Of a stretch of DNA of 64,000 bases, positions 1 through 11,943 are shown piece after piece. Location of the stretch: positions 222,203-286,202 of the forward strand of contig NMRA01000069.1 of NCBI GenBank assembly GCA_002633005.1, given 5' to 3'. How positions within the stretch are numbered: the first letter of the stretch is position 1; the number at the start of each line of letters is the position of its first letter. The position numbers and the translations under genes were made by a program. The notes below the pieces were generated by a model, which was given only the letters and a program-made list of their open reading frames with translations, had not been told where the DNA came from and ran no database searches. The DNA comes from Phoronis australis (taxonomy: Eukaryota; Phoronida; Phoronidae).

Positions 1-924
1 GGAAATTACGAATGTACGTACACTTTCCACATTCGGTCGATTTCCAAATTGATACTGAAGTATCCTCTAGGGTCTCGTCAGACCCAAGCTATAACTTTCC
101 TCCATCAAGGAAAAAGTCAACATCTGTTCCGTGTGTTGTGTACATTTTAACAACGGAACAAGGGGAGTTGTTCTCTATAGATGGGCAAACGCTCCTTTTC
201 AATTTCTTTTAAAATAATTGCTATGGTATTAGTATTGGAGGGACCATTTAGTCTTGGAAGCGTTTGTCTCTACATTACCGTACGGTACATGAGAAAAACT
301 AAATTTGTAATGGATAAATTTAAAGGGAAAGACGTAGGCATAAACAGAAAAATATCACTTGCCAATATATCGATGAAGATTATCACTACAGTAATGCAAT
401 GTGATACAAAAACTATAACTCTTCCCTGAGATTACTCGAGAAGAGGTTGGTCTATGCCATGCGTACGTTCATGATTTCTCGCCGTTTGCCTCAAGGTCGA
501 CAGACGACACCAGGTGTAGCATCAGCTGAAAGAGGTCAACAGTAGCCGACCAAACTTGACATGAAAGCATTCAACTGTCAAGAATGTCCAGAAAAGAGAT
601 GTTTTCCGTGTCGTGTCACGTGCCGGTTTTGTAATTCCTGGTGCCCTTCTTTAACTTCTATGTTGTTTCATAATTTTGTAAAAATCAAACGACGATGCCT
701 ATTTGGCTACTATAGAGATGCACGAGAAATGTTTTCTGTTTGATAACTGTCATAAAAATCTATATGATATTACGTATTAACTCGTGTCATCATCAATTGG
801 TCTCAATCAAATAACACATGTACTCAGAACTAAGTATTGTATCGTCACATGTAAACAAACTCTTTTAATGTGCATAAAGTATTAAGATTTTTTGTTTTTA
901 ATTACACAGATGCCGCATAATTTT

Positions 925-1050
925 GTATGGGCGGCGCAGCACTGAAAAAAGTGAGGGGCTATAGCCCTCAGCCCTCCCTGCGGTGTACCGCCCATACATG
1001 TAGACCACAGGCGGCGTAGCATTGAAAAACTGGGGTGCTATAAGAGGAGG
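925..1050. repeat. GGCGCAGCACTG foldback repeat, locus 1
   Basis: One complete unit is bounded by the perfect inverted pair gtatgggcgg (924-933) and ccgcccatac (988-997). Its core reads GGCGCAGCACTGAAAAAAGT, then a GGGCTATAGCCC palindrome. A second, partial unit starts at 1011 (ggcggcgtagcattgaaaaa). The same unit is found in tandem at 11.94-12.13 kb. Confidence 0.7.
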
Positions 1051-1254
1051 CGCTGGTTTCCAAAACATGATGAATTACCCTGTCTGAATATTTACATGTT
1101 CGAGTAGCAAAAGAGACGGAGTAAAATTTGGTGGTCGCCAGCCCAGACAACTGCATTCTTGAGAAAGTCATCATTGAATTAAAGGTGGCGGTTGTTACCA
1201 TTGAGATAGCGTTGTGTACCTAGCCTTAGTTGAGTCTAGATATACTAAAGATCA

Positions 1255-1260
1255 TTTATT
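1255..1260 (-). terminator. possible poly(A) signal for the nAChR gene
   Basis: The minus strand reads AATAAA about 630 nt after the nAChR stop codon. It is the first exact hexamer I found downstream of the stop. With AT-rich DNA this is weak evidence, and no cDNA is available to confirm it. Confidence 0.25.
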
Positions 1261-1673
1261 CCAAAATTTTATGCTTTTAACAAAAATTGAACAATATAAT
1301 GGTTCACTTATTCTTCTCACTACTGCATATGTTGTGCCAACACATGCTGCAAATGACGTGGGCATGCCAGGCGTAATTGGGCAGAACCCAACTTACGCCC
1401 ATCGCAATCCTAGCGCAATACGTCGTTATTCGTCGTACCGGGCCTTGTACAAACGCATCTATGTTGCAAATACTGTACTCCAGCTACAGTCCAATGTACG
1501 CGACACATAGCTGGTGCAGGAAACTCCAGCTTGGCACTGCAGTGTGTGAGCTCCTCATCCCCCACAACAAACATGGCGTCCGGTACTGCACTCGACCTAT
1601 GGGAGACCGGTGGACTATAACTTATAACCTACATAATAGCGTGCACAGCGAAGGCAAGTCTAACTCGCCGCAC

Positions 1674-1685
1674 TGCGCATGCGCA
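1674..1685. promoter_or_regulatory. NRF-1-like palindrome TGCGCATGCGCA
   Basis: This is a perfect 12-bp palindrome matching the NRF-1 consensus YGCGCAYGCGCR. It sits just 3' of the nAChR stop (on that gene's strand), in a locally CpG-richer patch. No adjacent gene start was recognised, so the site may be chance or may belong to an unseen gene. Confidence 0.25.
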
Positions 1686-1891
1686 AACCGGTGTTCACAA
1701 AACTTGCACAGAACGATTGAGATGCCGGTGCACATTGTGTACGGTTGCGTGAGAAAAAAATATCGATGAGAGATAATAATGCGCGGAAGTGTGACAGCGC
1801 CTGAAGTTCTTGCAGTAGAAACACAATGCCTCTGGTCAAGCAATCGCGCGCAAAAAAAACCTATGCAAACGGATTTCGGCAATCTTTGACG

Positions 1892-2502
1892 TTAACTTGG
1901 TTTTGAAGCATCTGCTGTTTTAAACATTGGTACAACCACTAAAATGATGATAGACGCGAACAATGTTGCCAGAACATAAATATAAAACAGAAGCCTGTCC
2001 ACGACCTCGGCTAAATCGGTCCAATCTGAACGTCTGTTACCCTCAATAAGCCTGTCTTGTCGCGCAATCAGTTCATCCAGTTTATTCAAAACTTTTTCAA
2101 ACTCCATGATGGGAGAGGTCGGCTTCACAATCGATGAATCGTCTATCACGTGATCGTATTCGTCATCTATTTCCACCATGTGGCACTCGGTCTCAAGGTT
2201 ACCGTTACATTTGAGTTTCATTTCGCTGTAGCATGCTTCAATGTGATTTGGGTGTTTGCCGTTTTTATTCCTGTTCAATCGTTTCAGTTTCACGGCGTTG
2301 CTTTGTGTAACGGGTTTCAACTTTTGCATCTTTTTATTCTCCGATATATGGATACAACAGACCTTTGCCGTAGCATGAATGAATTTTTTCAAGCAAGCAG
2401 GCACGGGTCTGTTTGTGTGTGCACGTGCTTGCACGTTCGATACAAATACTGCCAGAATAACGGAAGACGCCGTTAGGGCCATGACGCACGTGATGTAAAC
2501 AC
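1892..2502 (-). CDS. nAChR alpha subunit, last exon: M3, cytoplasmic loop, M4 and stop
   Basis: The acceptor is tttatttctag. The exon starts with the last two bases of the Gly codon, joining P-L-I-G to V-Y-I-T-C-V-M-A-L-T-A-S-S-V-I-L-A-V-F-V (M3). A cytoplasmic loop of about 100 residues follows. It is rich in Lys/Asn in its first half and acidic in the second, with D-D-E-Y-D-H-V-I-D-D-S-S. The amphipathic MA helix (D-W-T-D-L-A-E-V-V-D-R-L) leads straight into M4 (L-F-Y-I-Y-V-L-A-T-L-F-A-S, ending V-V-V-P-M-F). The protein ends with T-A-D-A-S-K-P-S and a stop. The four exons give about 418 residues, so only the N-terminal ~70-90 residues are missing. Which alpha subtype this is cannot be settled here. 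Confidence 0.95.
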
Positions 2503-3660
2503 CTAGAAATAAAAACAGAAATTACGTGATAATCGTTTCATATGATAAAACATGTAGATACGGTTTGCACACCTGTGTTTTAAAAACATAGCACGGTATT
2601 TGTTGTTACAAACCCAATAAGAATTGGGAAAGAACTTTTCGGTTATGATATACTTCGATAAAGAACTGTCTAATATAACAATCATTGACTTTTACTCTCG
2701 ATCATTACTGCGTTTTGAGACTCCCGTGCATTGGGAGTCTAAGAATATAATAATTTCCGAGAGGGTAAGATATAAATCGGTAAATAAAACAACAAGAATG
2801 GATCAACTGAAATTTGAAATTTTCGGATGTAATAACTTCCTTTGTCAACAGAAACAGAAACAGAGGGTAAGCAAATGTTTTAATTGTTTCATAAAAAGTC
2901 AATAGACGTCATCAATAACACTGAGACAAAATTTATAATTCCGTGACTGGTTTCAGAAGTTTCATCCCCCGAAGATATGCCGTTAACTTTCGAAAGCAGT
3001 AAATTAGCTTTACAATTAAGCCTTCCAACACGAGAATAAATGCGTTATCCTTATATACCATGTAGATTTATTAGCAGATAGTATTGCGTTAGTTAGTTAT
3101 TTCTTTGGTTCTTAAAGCGGCATTATGCCCATGCTTTCGGTCAAAAAGAACTATTGATTTAGGCCACTTACCGTGATAAGAGTGACTTTACTTGGTCCTT
3201 TCTCAGTTAAGAAGTGATTCCTGGGTACGGAATCTTACCTTTGTACTCGAAACGAACACGAAATTAGTTTTAGCAATTTGTCTGCTTTTTTGTGCGAACC
3301 CAAGATAAGTGGTTATTAAACTGTGCTCGAATACATTATAGTTTACGCATAAGAGTTTCTAGTCCAAGTCTGTACTTGATGACCCTTATCTTCGTGCTAC
3401 AAACCCAAATAAAAGCTCAAAATTTCGCTTTCCAACTCGAACTTTTAGGCTTAATGTTGGGTTTATCAACTGCAAACGAGGAGTAAAAAATATGCACGTA
3501 AGTCATTATGTACTCGAGCATAGACACTTGTCTTGGGTACAAAAGTAGAGTAGAAAGAGTCAAACATAACTTCGAGTTCCATTTCGAGTAAAAAGATTAG
3601 AACCCAGGCCTTGGGATCAGCAAGAGCTAACAGTTCGTTACTTTAGATCATCCTACCGTT

Positions 3661-3783
3661 CAGCAACCCTAGAACTTCGCTAAAAGCAAGATAGGTTTTG
3701 CGAGACTACGTGAGATATTGCCGTTTATTTGAAATGAGAACACGTGATTTTGGCTAGATTTAAGCGAGGTCCTAGCGTTACTG
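3661..3783. mobile_element. MITE-like element, 123 bp, copy 1
   Basis: The ends are imperfect inverted repeats of about 25 bp: cagcaaccctagaacttcgc at the left and the reverse complement of gcgaggtcctagcgttactg at the right. The flanks read GTT on both sides, a possible 3-bp target duplication. The interior (gagatattgccgtttattt, gaacacgtgatttt) is found in inverted orientation at 31138-31259, so this is a dispersed non-coding element. It sits in the intron before the last nAChR exon. Confidence 0.7.
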
Positions 3784-3970
3784 GTTCATAAAATTTCTGG
3801 TCACGGCGTGACCTGAAGTTTCATGTGCTTGGTCTAACGACATAACAAAATGTAGGTTCTGTCGAAACCCTGGCATCTCGTCCAATTTGACAGAGGAACG
3901 AGATTCCATAACGGTCAGTGGTCTAAATGAAATTCCGATGAAAGTCGGTATGTATGGGGAATATTATTAC

Positions 3971-4325
3971 CTATGAGCGGCACGTAGAACGAGGTGGCCG
4001 GCATGTTCTCAGCAATGAGCAACATAAAGACGGAGAAGGAGAGTAAAACTGTCAGTCCCATTGTCACTTTTTCGCCGTTCTCTGGCGTCAGCCAAAACAC
4101 CAACAGCGTCAACGACGACAGCATTACGCATGGTACGATGACGTTGTACGTGTAGTAGAGAGTGCGACGGCGCATGTGGATTGTACACGTCACGTCCGGA
4201 TATGGCTCAGGGCAGCAAGGATACACTTTGACGTTTCGGATACATTTTGCTTCTACTAGTTCCCACTCGCCGTTGGAGACGTAATTGCTCAAGTCGACGC
4301 CTTCCCGACGCCTCAGGACGTCCAC
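3971..4325 (-). CDS. nAChR alpha subunit, loop C plus M1-M2 exon
   Basis: This exon of 355 nt runs from acceptor ttttcag to donor CATAG/gtaata. Its first part carries Y-P-C-C-P-E-P-Y, the vicinal cysteine pair in the Y-x-C-C-x-x-x-Y loop C motif that defines alpha subunits. M1 follows (T-L-Y-Y-T-Y-N-V-I-V-P-C then a hydrophobic stretch), then the M1-M2 link T-P-E-N-G-E-K. M2 is V-T-M-G-L-T-V-L-L-S-F-S-V-F-M-L-L-I-A-E. Glu at -1' and Glu at 20' indicate a cation-selective pore, and Leu at 9' is the usual gate. The exon ends in P-L-I-G, and the glycine codon is completed by the next exon. The trailing reading frame past 3971 is intron. Confidence 0.96.
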
Positions 4326-4911
4326 CTGAAAACAATTTTATAAAACTGCAGTCAGATAGTTGCTCAGGTAATAATACATTTCAGTAGTACTGTTGTCTGG
4401 TAAATAGTGATAAAGCCGGACAGTGTGCATGTCGGAGACGAAAAATGACATTTCAAACTAAGAAAAAAATAGGATTGAAAAAGTTTGATCCGTCACAACA
4501 CCTACCGCGAACTCTATCTCAAACTCTTAATGCTTTAAGTGGCTTTCCGTCACAAAAACAACTTTTGATTAAGACAATATGTCTTTACGAAATTGGCCTC
4601 AAATTGTTTTGAAAAAAATACAGTTTGTTATTGCTTGATGCCAGGCTCTACAAGTTAACTTGTTACTGTTCGCCAGTTTATTCGCCGAGCGTGATTTAAT
4701 AATAAAGAACTGCAAGTTTAATGCAAAGCAACAATCACTTCTCATTTCAGTAAAGGACAAATGCAGACCAATTTAACACTGATCAGTGGTCTAAATCAAA
4801 AGATAGTTTGTTATATATAACATGGGTTCATAGGCGCTTAAACTACATTAAAAAATTCCTCAATATAATTTTTGCAAAGGCTTATACCAAGTCTACTTAG
4901 AATGTGCAAAC

Positions 4912-5092
4912 CTGCGTGCCGTCGTAAGCCCAAGATCCAAGTTTCATTTTACAAATTTGGTCGTCAAATGGAAAGTACGTGATGTCGATTTCACATGAGC
5001 TACGAAAACGCACGATTGGTGGCCAGAATACATTTCCGTCGAACGAGACCATGGCGAGTGCTTGCATGTAACTTCCGGTTATTTCGTCTACG
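4912..5092 (-). CDS. nAChR alpha subunit, Cys-loop exon
   Basis: This exon of 181 nt starts after tattttcag and ends at ACGCAG/gtttgc, on a codon boundary. It encodes the Cys-loop: [15 protein letters not shown], that is, two cysteines separated by exactly 13 residues with the canonical F-P-F-D core. [10 protein letters not shown] precedes the loop and [10 protein letters not shown] follows it. The latter contains the loop B tryptophan (G-S-W) that contacts agonist by cation-pi interaction in this family. The exon lies 4.5 kb downstream in the transcript from the 110-bp exon and 0.6 kb before the transmembrane exon. Confidence 0.95.
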
Positions 5093-8000
5093 CTGAAAAT
5101 AGCAAGTGGGGATTTTGGATTACAAAGACCAGAGTTTTACGATCGCAAGGGCACAAGAGTGGTGCAACATCGTGCGCCATAACTCAGACACATTTGAAAA
5201 TTCATCAAGTTGGCTGCTCCCGCAAAAGAACGATGCACAACATTAAACAGTTATAGCTAGAAAAACAACAAATATGAAAGACCGAATATACAGCACCATG
5301 GGTCAAAAACTCTTTGGTTTTACTTTGCTTATAACACCGAAAGGCCTCGCGTCGTTTAAATAGCAAAAACAATTTATGTTTTCATTGATATAATCAAATG
5401 AAGTCTAACCCATTGTCACGCATTTTACCTTAGATGTGGGGGTATATTATTTGTTGTTTTGTGTAACCCGTACTACACAGAGACGGAGCGAATTTTTGAC
5501 ATCTGGTAGAGCACAATTTTCGCCATATTTTGCATATCAACTTGCAGCCTTTGGTAGCTGCAATGCTCAACGAAGTATAGAGCGTTTTTCTTTCCACGAG
5601 CTGAATTGATTATCGCCTAGTCTGTTTGTTTCATCTATCGATAATTTCTCATTTTCAGCAGCGACTGAGTCCCGGAAATCCAGGTTAGCTAGGTCATTTC
5701 ATTCATAAAATGTTAAGTGATAAAAGGGATCACACATGTTCAAGCTTTAACTTTAATATATTAACTTGATGTATGCGAAGCTCATTTCAGGCGTTATTCA
5801 CACAAAAAGGCATCTGACTGTGTGTCACGTGTTGGGGCGTGGTTGATGCCAAATCCATACAGCGCCATCTTTTGAATCGATACGTTACTGAAGCCGTCTG
5901 CAAATGTGTACTATAAATAAATGCTTCCGTAATTCTCAAAAAGTTGATCAACATTATTACCATTGCCACATTCATCAGCACCATTACCATCATCAGCTGA
6001 CATTAATAAAGTTAATTCCCTTACACCACCACTTGTATATACGTGTAAATACTTTCGAGTCGAGAAAATAGTAAATAAAACATTGTTTTGAACAATCTTT
6101 CCAAGAATATTCTATAGCGAACGATGCTCTTAGGAAAAGGGGCGACTTTAATCTCAGGGCCATAGATAAGACAGTAACCTCTTTTGCAACATAAAGTGTC
6201 CTTTTTCAGATTTTTACGTTAGATGTACGAAAGTTGAAACTGTTTATGTGAAAAGTGTCGATTTGGTATCTCATCGAGATGGATAAAAAAGAAACGCAGT
6301 TGCCCACACCGTCGAAGTTATGCCTCCTCACAACTAAATGTCAGTGTGCAAATATTCTATCAACTGTATTCATTCATTCAATGTTTCATTATACTGGGTG
6401 TCCCAGAAGTAATGTTGACGGATAAAAAACGGTAACAAGGATTCCTGTGAAATTCGACTAGAAATATATATGTCGAACATTTTGGTAGATTTTGGAAGTT
6501 TTGCACACATCAAAAACCGATTTGTCCACTTTTGCAATCTAACTTGTTACGTCAAAAACGGCTTATTTGGCGACTGTGGAAACCTTAATTCTGAATAAGC
6601 CATGTTAAATGCTCACGTTAGTTTATCATGCCAGCGTGTAACTATATCCTTTACTATACTCGTGGGTTATAAACCATGGATGGCATATCTGCCAAGGTCC
6701 CAAAAATCACTTCCGTGTCAACATGGCTGAAGTGCAGTTCTCATGAGAACAACGATCAATCGTTGTTCATCAATTAAAACACGTCAGTACCTCACCACTT
6801 GTACAAACCACCCTGCATTAAGACTAGCATATCTAAATGTTTAAGCCCAAAGTACAAATATAAACTTATCTAGTGTAACGTTAGGACGAATTCAAACAGA
6901 AATAAATGTCCTTGGTCTAAAAAGAGAATATGTGGAATGAACGCTTTGATTCAAATGCAGTGCCGAGCGACGAAATGCGTTTATGTTGACGGGGATGAAC
7001 ATTTCGATTGAAATTGTATTTAATACGAGTTTGTTTTAACTGTTTCGAAACATTGATTTCCGTCACTGTTTACAAGTTAAGAGATGTTCTTTGCGGGTCA
7101 TCAAGGAAAGAAATGGGAAAAAACTCTTCTGAGAGGCCATAGTCTAAAATTCATCACATTTATATTTTCAAGATATTTTTGGCGAAAAAAAATGACACAA
7201 GAAGACTTCAAATTTTGTTTCCATTCATCTTCGCGGATGTCCAGGGTCCCAATTCCAGTGCGAGCGTAATCAAATCGGTTTCATAATTTGTAGGACACCC
7301 TATAAATTTGCAACGCACTCTATTTGTAAACCAAGTGCATCCAAAAGCACTTGTACCGTCTAGAAATCAAATAAACAGTTGATAATATTTGTTTTTGTGG
7401 AATCCGTACAATAAAACTTTCAACAGATAACGCCTATATTCTTGACTTAGGTGCACGATATCTAACACGTGAAAAGGATCTTCCTTAAAGTGGAACTTGC
7501 AAGCTGATTCCCAATCTCTGTGATTACTTGGTCAAATTAGTTAGAAACACAACATGTGGTGACGATGTGAATATGAAGTGGGTTGAAAATGTTTTAAAAA
7601 CGAGTTTTCTGTCGAAAATCATCAGCTTTAAGTCACCGAACTTTGTCCTGTAAGTATTGAAACTTGGTGTTAGGGAATAACACTGCATGGTCCCGGCTAT
7701 GTAAGCCCCCAAGGTACGTCATTAGTGCAAAGGTCGTTTATTCGCATATTTCTTTTGTTTTCACATTTACAATTTTTCAATGAATGCAAATGCACTTTGT
7801 TTAACGTAGATGGTGTTCAAATCGCATGTTGTTTAGTTCCTGCTATTCATTGGTACAGTTAGGAGCATTCAAATACATCTCTAAAGTGGTTATAAGCCCG
7901 CCTTCTCTCACAAAAACCTTCTTGATTTTGACCGCGTGTGGTTATGAAGTTGGTCAAACATTGTTTCTTAGCCAAAAATAGGTGAGATTTCTGGGTTCTT

Positions 8001-9642
8001 ATTGCTTGATACCAGACTGTGCAAGTCGATTTGTCTTTGATAAGTAACAACCAAAACATCACTTCTCATCTTAGTCTAATTCCATAGCTGTATATAACGT
8101 ATGTGGTTTAAATCACTGTGAGTTTATTGCCACTTTAAAGGGCAAATCTTAGACATGATGCGTTTACAGAAATTATATAACCGAGAAAGGAGAGCATACT
8201 GAGTGTTTTCACAACTTGGAGGATTGCATTCATTTGGCAAATGTGTTCTTTCTTCAATTAGCATGATACGTGAATTGAGTTATTATTCAGCGAACTCTGC
8301 CGAGAGTGTGGTTCTAATTAAAAGTGAAAAGACGTTTATCCGATATATCTTTCCGGGGGCAGTAAAACACATGATTCTTTGAAAAGAACCCTTTGAGATC
8401 CTGCTGGGCATAAACTCAGGGAAAATTAATTGGTTACAATATATGCGTTTCCTTAATAAATTAGACATCAATGTTCGTTTTGTGCTTATTGGATTTTTCA
8501 TAGGCAGCATCGTCAGTGACATATTTTTGCTCATGCGCCAGCTTGCGCTCTCTGACATTCAACGTCAATTGGATAGTTGAATTGACTTGTGGCTCACCTG
8601 CCGTTTTCATCCGAAAAGAAACTGATAACACCCAGGGCGTGTGCTCAGAGAGCGCAATATCTTACGCCAAAATAGAGAAATAGGGACGGGAAGAGTGACG
8701 TCACCTAACTGGGGTACATGTAGTCTGGGAGATTCCGCCATCTTGATCCTGGCCACTTCTCTATGTGAAATTACATTAGGTCAAAAGCTGTAACTGGAAA
8801 ATTACCACTTAACTAGGTTTTAGAACACACGTGGTTAATATGATACCCCGTAACACTATAAACATCAATATTACCTGCTGGTTGCCACAGACTGAGACTT
8901 ATACACATGCAGGCCACAAAATCCAGACCCATTCCTCACACAAGAGACGCGGTATGTCACAGGCATCGAGGTAAACTCAGACATACGAAAAGATACATGT
9001 TAGTTTAATTTTGCGCCCTAACCAAGTTACTGGGGTTGCTGGAGTGACCTCCGATGCACATGTCGGGTATCAACACAAAACGTAAAGTAAAATTTCGTTG
9101 CGACAGAGTGTTTCAGCTCACGATCGTTACACGTTGTGTTAGCCAATTTCGGTGAGAGAAATAGACAAGTTTTTAAACACTTTCCCTCAATAACCGGCCC
9201 TTCTCCGCGCTATTCGAAGTATTTTTCTCCAGCTTAAAATCATATAGCTCCGGCTCACTGATTCACAGACACGCTGATCTCACAAAACAGTGTTTACGCA
9301 CCTGAAACACGACTCACTGTCTTCATATGACTAAGAATTACGTCCATGACACAACGATGAGTCCGTAAGCCATGTTCGTAGGTGCCAAAGCTGTGTTTCG
9401 TGAGTCAATGAACTGAGTTTACACGTCCGTTAGCCGTGTTCACGGTTTCCGAGCAATGTTCATGAGTGTGTGATCCGTGTTGTTTGGGCAACCTGACAAC
9501 ATCGTGTTTGCAATCAAGTGACTGCGACCGTCTTCACCATCACCAGAAGTACGCCGAAGTTCGATAAAACGAAGGGCCCCCTGAGATTTTTTCAGACATG
9601 TCAGCTTACCCTGAGGCGCATCTTTTTGCTTCCGTCTCTTAC
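5093..9642 (-). other. large nAChR intron (4.55 kb)
   Basis: This intron lies between the 110-bp exon and the Cys-loop exon, with GT at the 5' end and AG at the 3' end on the minus strand. Apart from the mariner relic it is low-complexity AT-rich DNA. A TG/GT-rich patch at 9340-9490 repeats words such as gtgtt, catgttc and gtccgt. Confidence 0.85.
6394..7302. mobile_element. mariner/Tc1-type relic in the nAChR intron
   Basis: The left end is TA-ctgggtgtcccag and the right end is the reverse complement, gtaggacaccctata. This gives inverted termini of form (c/t)(t/a)GGGTGTCC, both flanked by TA, the mariner target site. The ~0.9 kb interior has no long open frame. A short stretch near 6724 begins M-A-E-V-Q-F-S before a stop, which could be a decayed transposase start. 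It is probably a dead or non-autonomous copy. The family assignment rests on the termini only. Confidence 0.6.
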
Positions 9643-9752
9643 CTGTTATACAGCACTATGTCTGGCTTCCAAATCAGTTTACAAGGTAGACGTAGAGTTT
9701 GAAGTCCGTTGTAATCCGCTGGATCCCAGTTGAGTTTCTCGTCGTGCCATTC
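9643..9752 (-). CDS. nAChR alpha subunit, 110-bp ligand-binding-domain exon (most 5' exon found)
   Basis: This is an internal exon of a Cys-loop receptor subunit, a plasma-membrane ligand-gated cation channel. It encodes [14 protein letters not shown], then [11 protein letters not shown]. These match the family motifs W-x-D-x-x-L-x-W and I-W-x-P-D-I-V-L-Y-N, which include loop A of the agonist site. The acceptor reads atttcag before GAA and the donor is AACAG/gtaag. The length of exactly 110 bp is that of the classic conserved nAChR exon. It ends two bases into a codon, and the next exon (5092-4912) supplies the third base, giving L-Y-N-S-V-D-E. The upstream exons (signal peptide, the first helix, the ~45-bp exon with loop D) were looked for between 9.75 and 14.6 kb and not found. 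Confidence 0.93.
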
Positions 9753-10380
9753 CTGAAATTTGTTTTAAATTCACATCCTGAGTACTTCAACAAAAAATGG
9801 CTAGTTTCGATATCATGGACATTGTGCATTACAAGCATCCACGTTCGCACATCATGGAGCATTTCAGTAACAGCGATTTTGTATCAGTAGCGACTCAATG
9901 GCGGCATTCGAAAATACACCTTGAGAGTAAAAAAATTATTTTTGATTTGGTCCTCGGCGTGATGTTTTTTGAAATATTAAATTTCGAGGGTCACTGGCTT
10001 AGTTGTTGAGGTATTACTACGTCAAAGAAAGGCTGAATTTGACCTCAAAATTGCACCAAATTTAAGAATGCGATTATCCCGCGGCGTTTCACTATAGGAC
10101 GATTATGTTATTGTGTTGGGATTGTTTAATTTAGTTGATGTGAATAATTCAAGAAGAAAAAGTTCCTTGTTTACTAAATTCAAATTTGCCGCCTTTTGTC
10201 TTCACTTGCGTTTGCCTTAGTCTCAGGGTTCAGTGTGGCGTCATAGTGGATTTTTTGTCGCGCACTATTGATTAACGCCACAACAAAACGCAAAACCAAT
10301 ATGTTCCATATTAAATAATCAGTTTCAAATAGATGCACAAAACGTTCCGAGAGTGGCGTTGATGAAGTAATATCCCACGA

Positions 10381-10439
10381 GACATTATTCCGCGTATCGA
10401 CGGAGACCGAAAGTCGAGGTCGATACGCAGAATAATGTC
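10381..10439. repeat. inverted repeat with 21-nt arms
   Basis: The left arm begins gacattattccgcgtatcg and the right arm is its reverse complement with one mismatch. They are separated by 17 nt. It could fold into a stable cruciform or RNA hairpin. No gene is linked to it. Confidence 0.75.
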
Positions 10440-11048
10440 GAGCTTTGTATTTATCAAATACGCATCAAATTCCTAATTTTCTTTCACTTTTTGCCAGATT
10501 TTTCAAATACTCCACTCGAGACTGTTCACGTGGCGGATCACATCATATGTGTATTTGCGCGTTAGGTTGCAAGTTTTTTGTCTAGTAAAAGAAACAGTTT
10601 TAAATGTAACGGTTTATTACTTGAAAACAGATAACCAAGATGAAAGCAACGGTAACTGTGCATTGAACTTGTTAAATGTCCTGAAAATAGTTAAATATTA
10701 ACAATATTTCATATTGTAGTTACCGAGGAATCGGCTCCTGAGTTGTAGACAACATCTTATTTAACAATTGAAAACTGAGACAGACCTGTCATATAATTAA
10801 CAGTCATGTTCCGGATGTTGCGATTGAGACCTGGTTGCGCTTTGAGTGTTACTCACACTGTTGCAGTTCCATTACTTCAAACTATTTTCCGAAAGTTTGA
10901 TGATCGAACCGGCTATCGACGTCGAGTCGACATTGACCTACCTTTTGAACTTTCCATGTGTCAGAGGTCGCTGTTGAAGTGGTGCGGGAGGTGAATGCGG
11001 GAAACTTTATTACATGGCCGTACATGTATTTCCCTCGACTGATTCAAC

Positions 11049-11080
11049 GCGTATGGGATAAAATACGTTATCCCATACGC
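11049..11080. repeat. perfect 13-bp hairpin
   Basis: gcgtatgggataa is followed by a 6-nt loop and the exact reverse complement ttatcccatacgc. No T-run follows. Its function is unknown. Confidence 0.75.
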
Positions 11081-11943
11081 TGCTGCCACGGCTGCGGGTC
11101 ATGGATGTCGAGAACTATTTCATATTCGTTCTATTAAAATCTATTCAGAACCACCATTAACTGCTCCACTGGTCAAATTACGAATGCGAAATTGTTAAAC
11201 AAATGCTGTCTTAGTGAAGAGTTGAAAACTAAAGCATCAACTCCAACTCGCGTTTTCTCTTGCTTCACTCAGGCAAAACTTTCGCGTCGACTGCGTTATG
11301 AAGCCAGTATGCCCAGCAAGCCACCAAATATTATGTACATGTAGGTCTTATTCTTTAGAACCGATATAAACTGGCTTCTTTCAAAAGCACGTTCAGGGTT
11401 TAGCCCAATTTGGTCTCTGCTTGTTCTTTACGTATAATAACGATAATGTTAGCCTACATCCCATCAATAGTTTTCGCATTACATCCAGGTTCTCGTTTAT
11501 CCGCTTGCATACATTCACTAGTAAGACCAAGCTCAGAGGAATAGCGACACTTTTGTTGGCCAGTAGAGCCAGGATTTGAACCCGGTCTACCAAACGGGAG
11601 TATGAAGCATGGCTTTAAAAGACTAACCTAACAGTTAATATGCCGAAAGAGTAAAAACTCGATCATTCAAGAAGTGTCCAAACTCAAACTAATCGCCCCT
11701 AGAGGCTACAGTGGAGAAAGCGCACAAACATTTCGACTACTGCCAAGTCGAGTTGCCACTCTGGCCAAAATTGCACAGCAATCTTAGAAAACAATGTCCC
11801 GAGGTGTTATTTTTCAAATTCCCTAAGAATGGGGAAAGGTAAGACATTTATCCAAATTTGATTTGCCCGGCCCGAATCCATCCCCGGCATATTACGGGGC
11901 ACAAAACATTGGTATACATTCGAATCTGACTAGGCACCAACCT

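Larger units (their letters stand above)
1..1891. other. intergenic, 3' of the nAChR gene
   Basis: No exon could be supported. The open frames at 1214-1510 and 1377-1769 overlap each other, carry no recognisable domain and have no supporting splice sites. Contents are the foldback repeat at 925-1050, the NRF-1-like palindrome near 1674 and a possible poly(A) signal. Confidence 0.5.

Noticed and set aside
9340-9400. Hammerhead-like core (cgatgagtccgt)
   Set aside because: The conserved CUGAUGA is incomplete, and no GAAA or cleavage-site strand is correctly placed.
11553-11590. tRNA on the minus strand (B-box ggttcaaatcc)
   Set aside because: Only the T-arm is recognisable. The D and anticodon arms do not fold.
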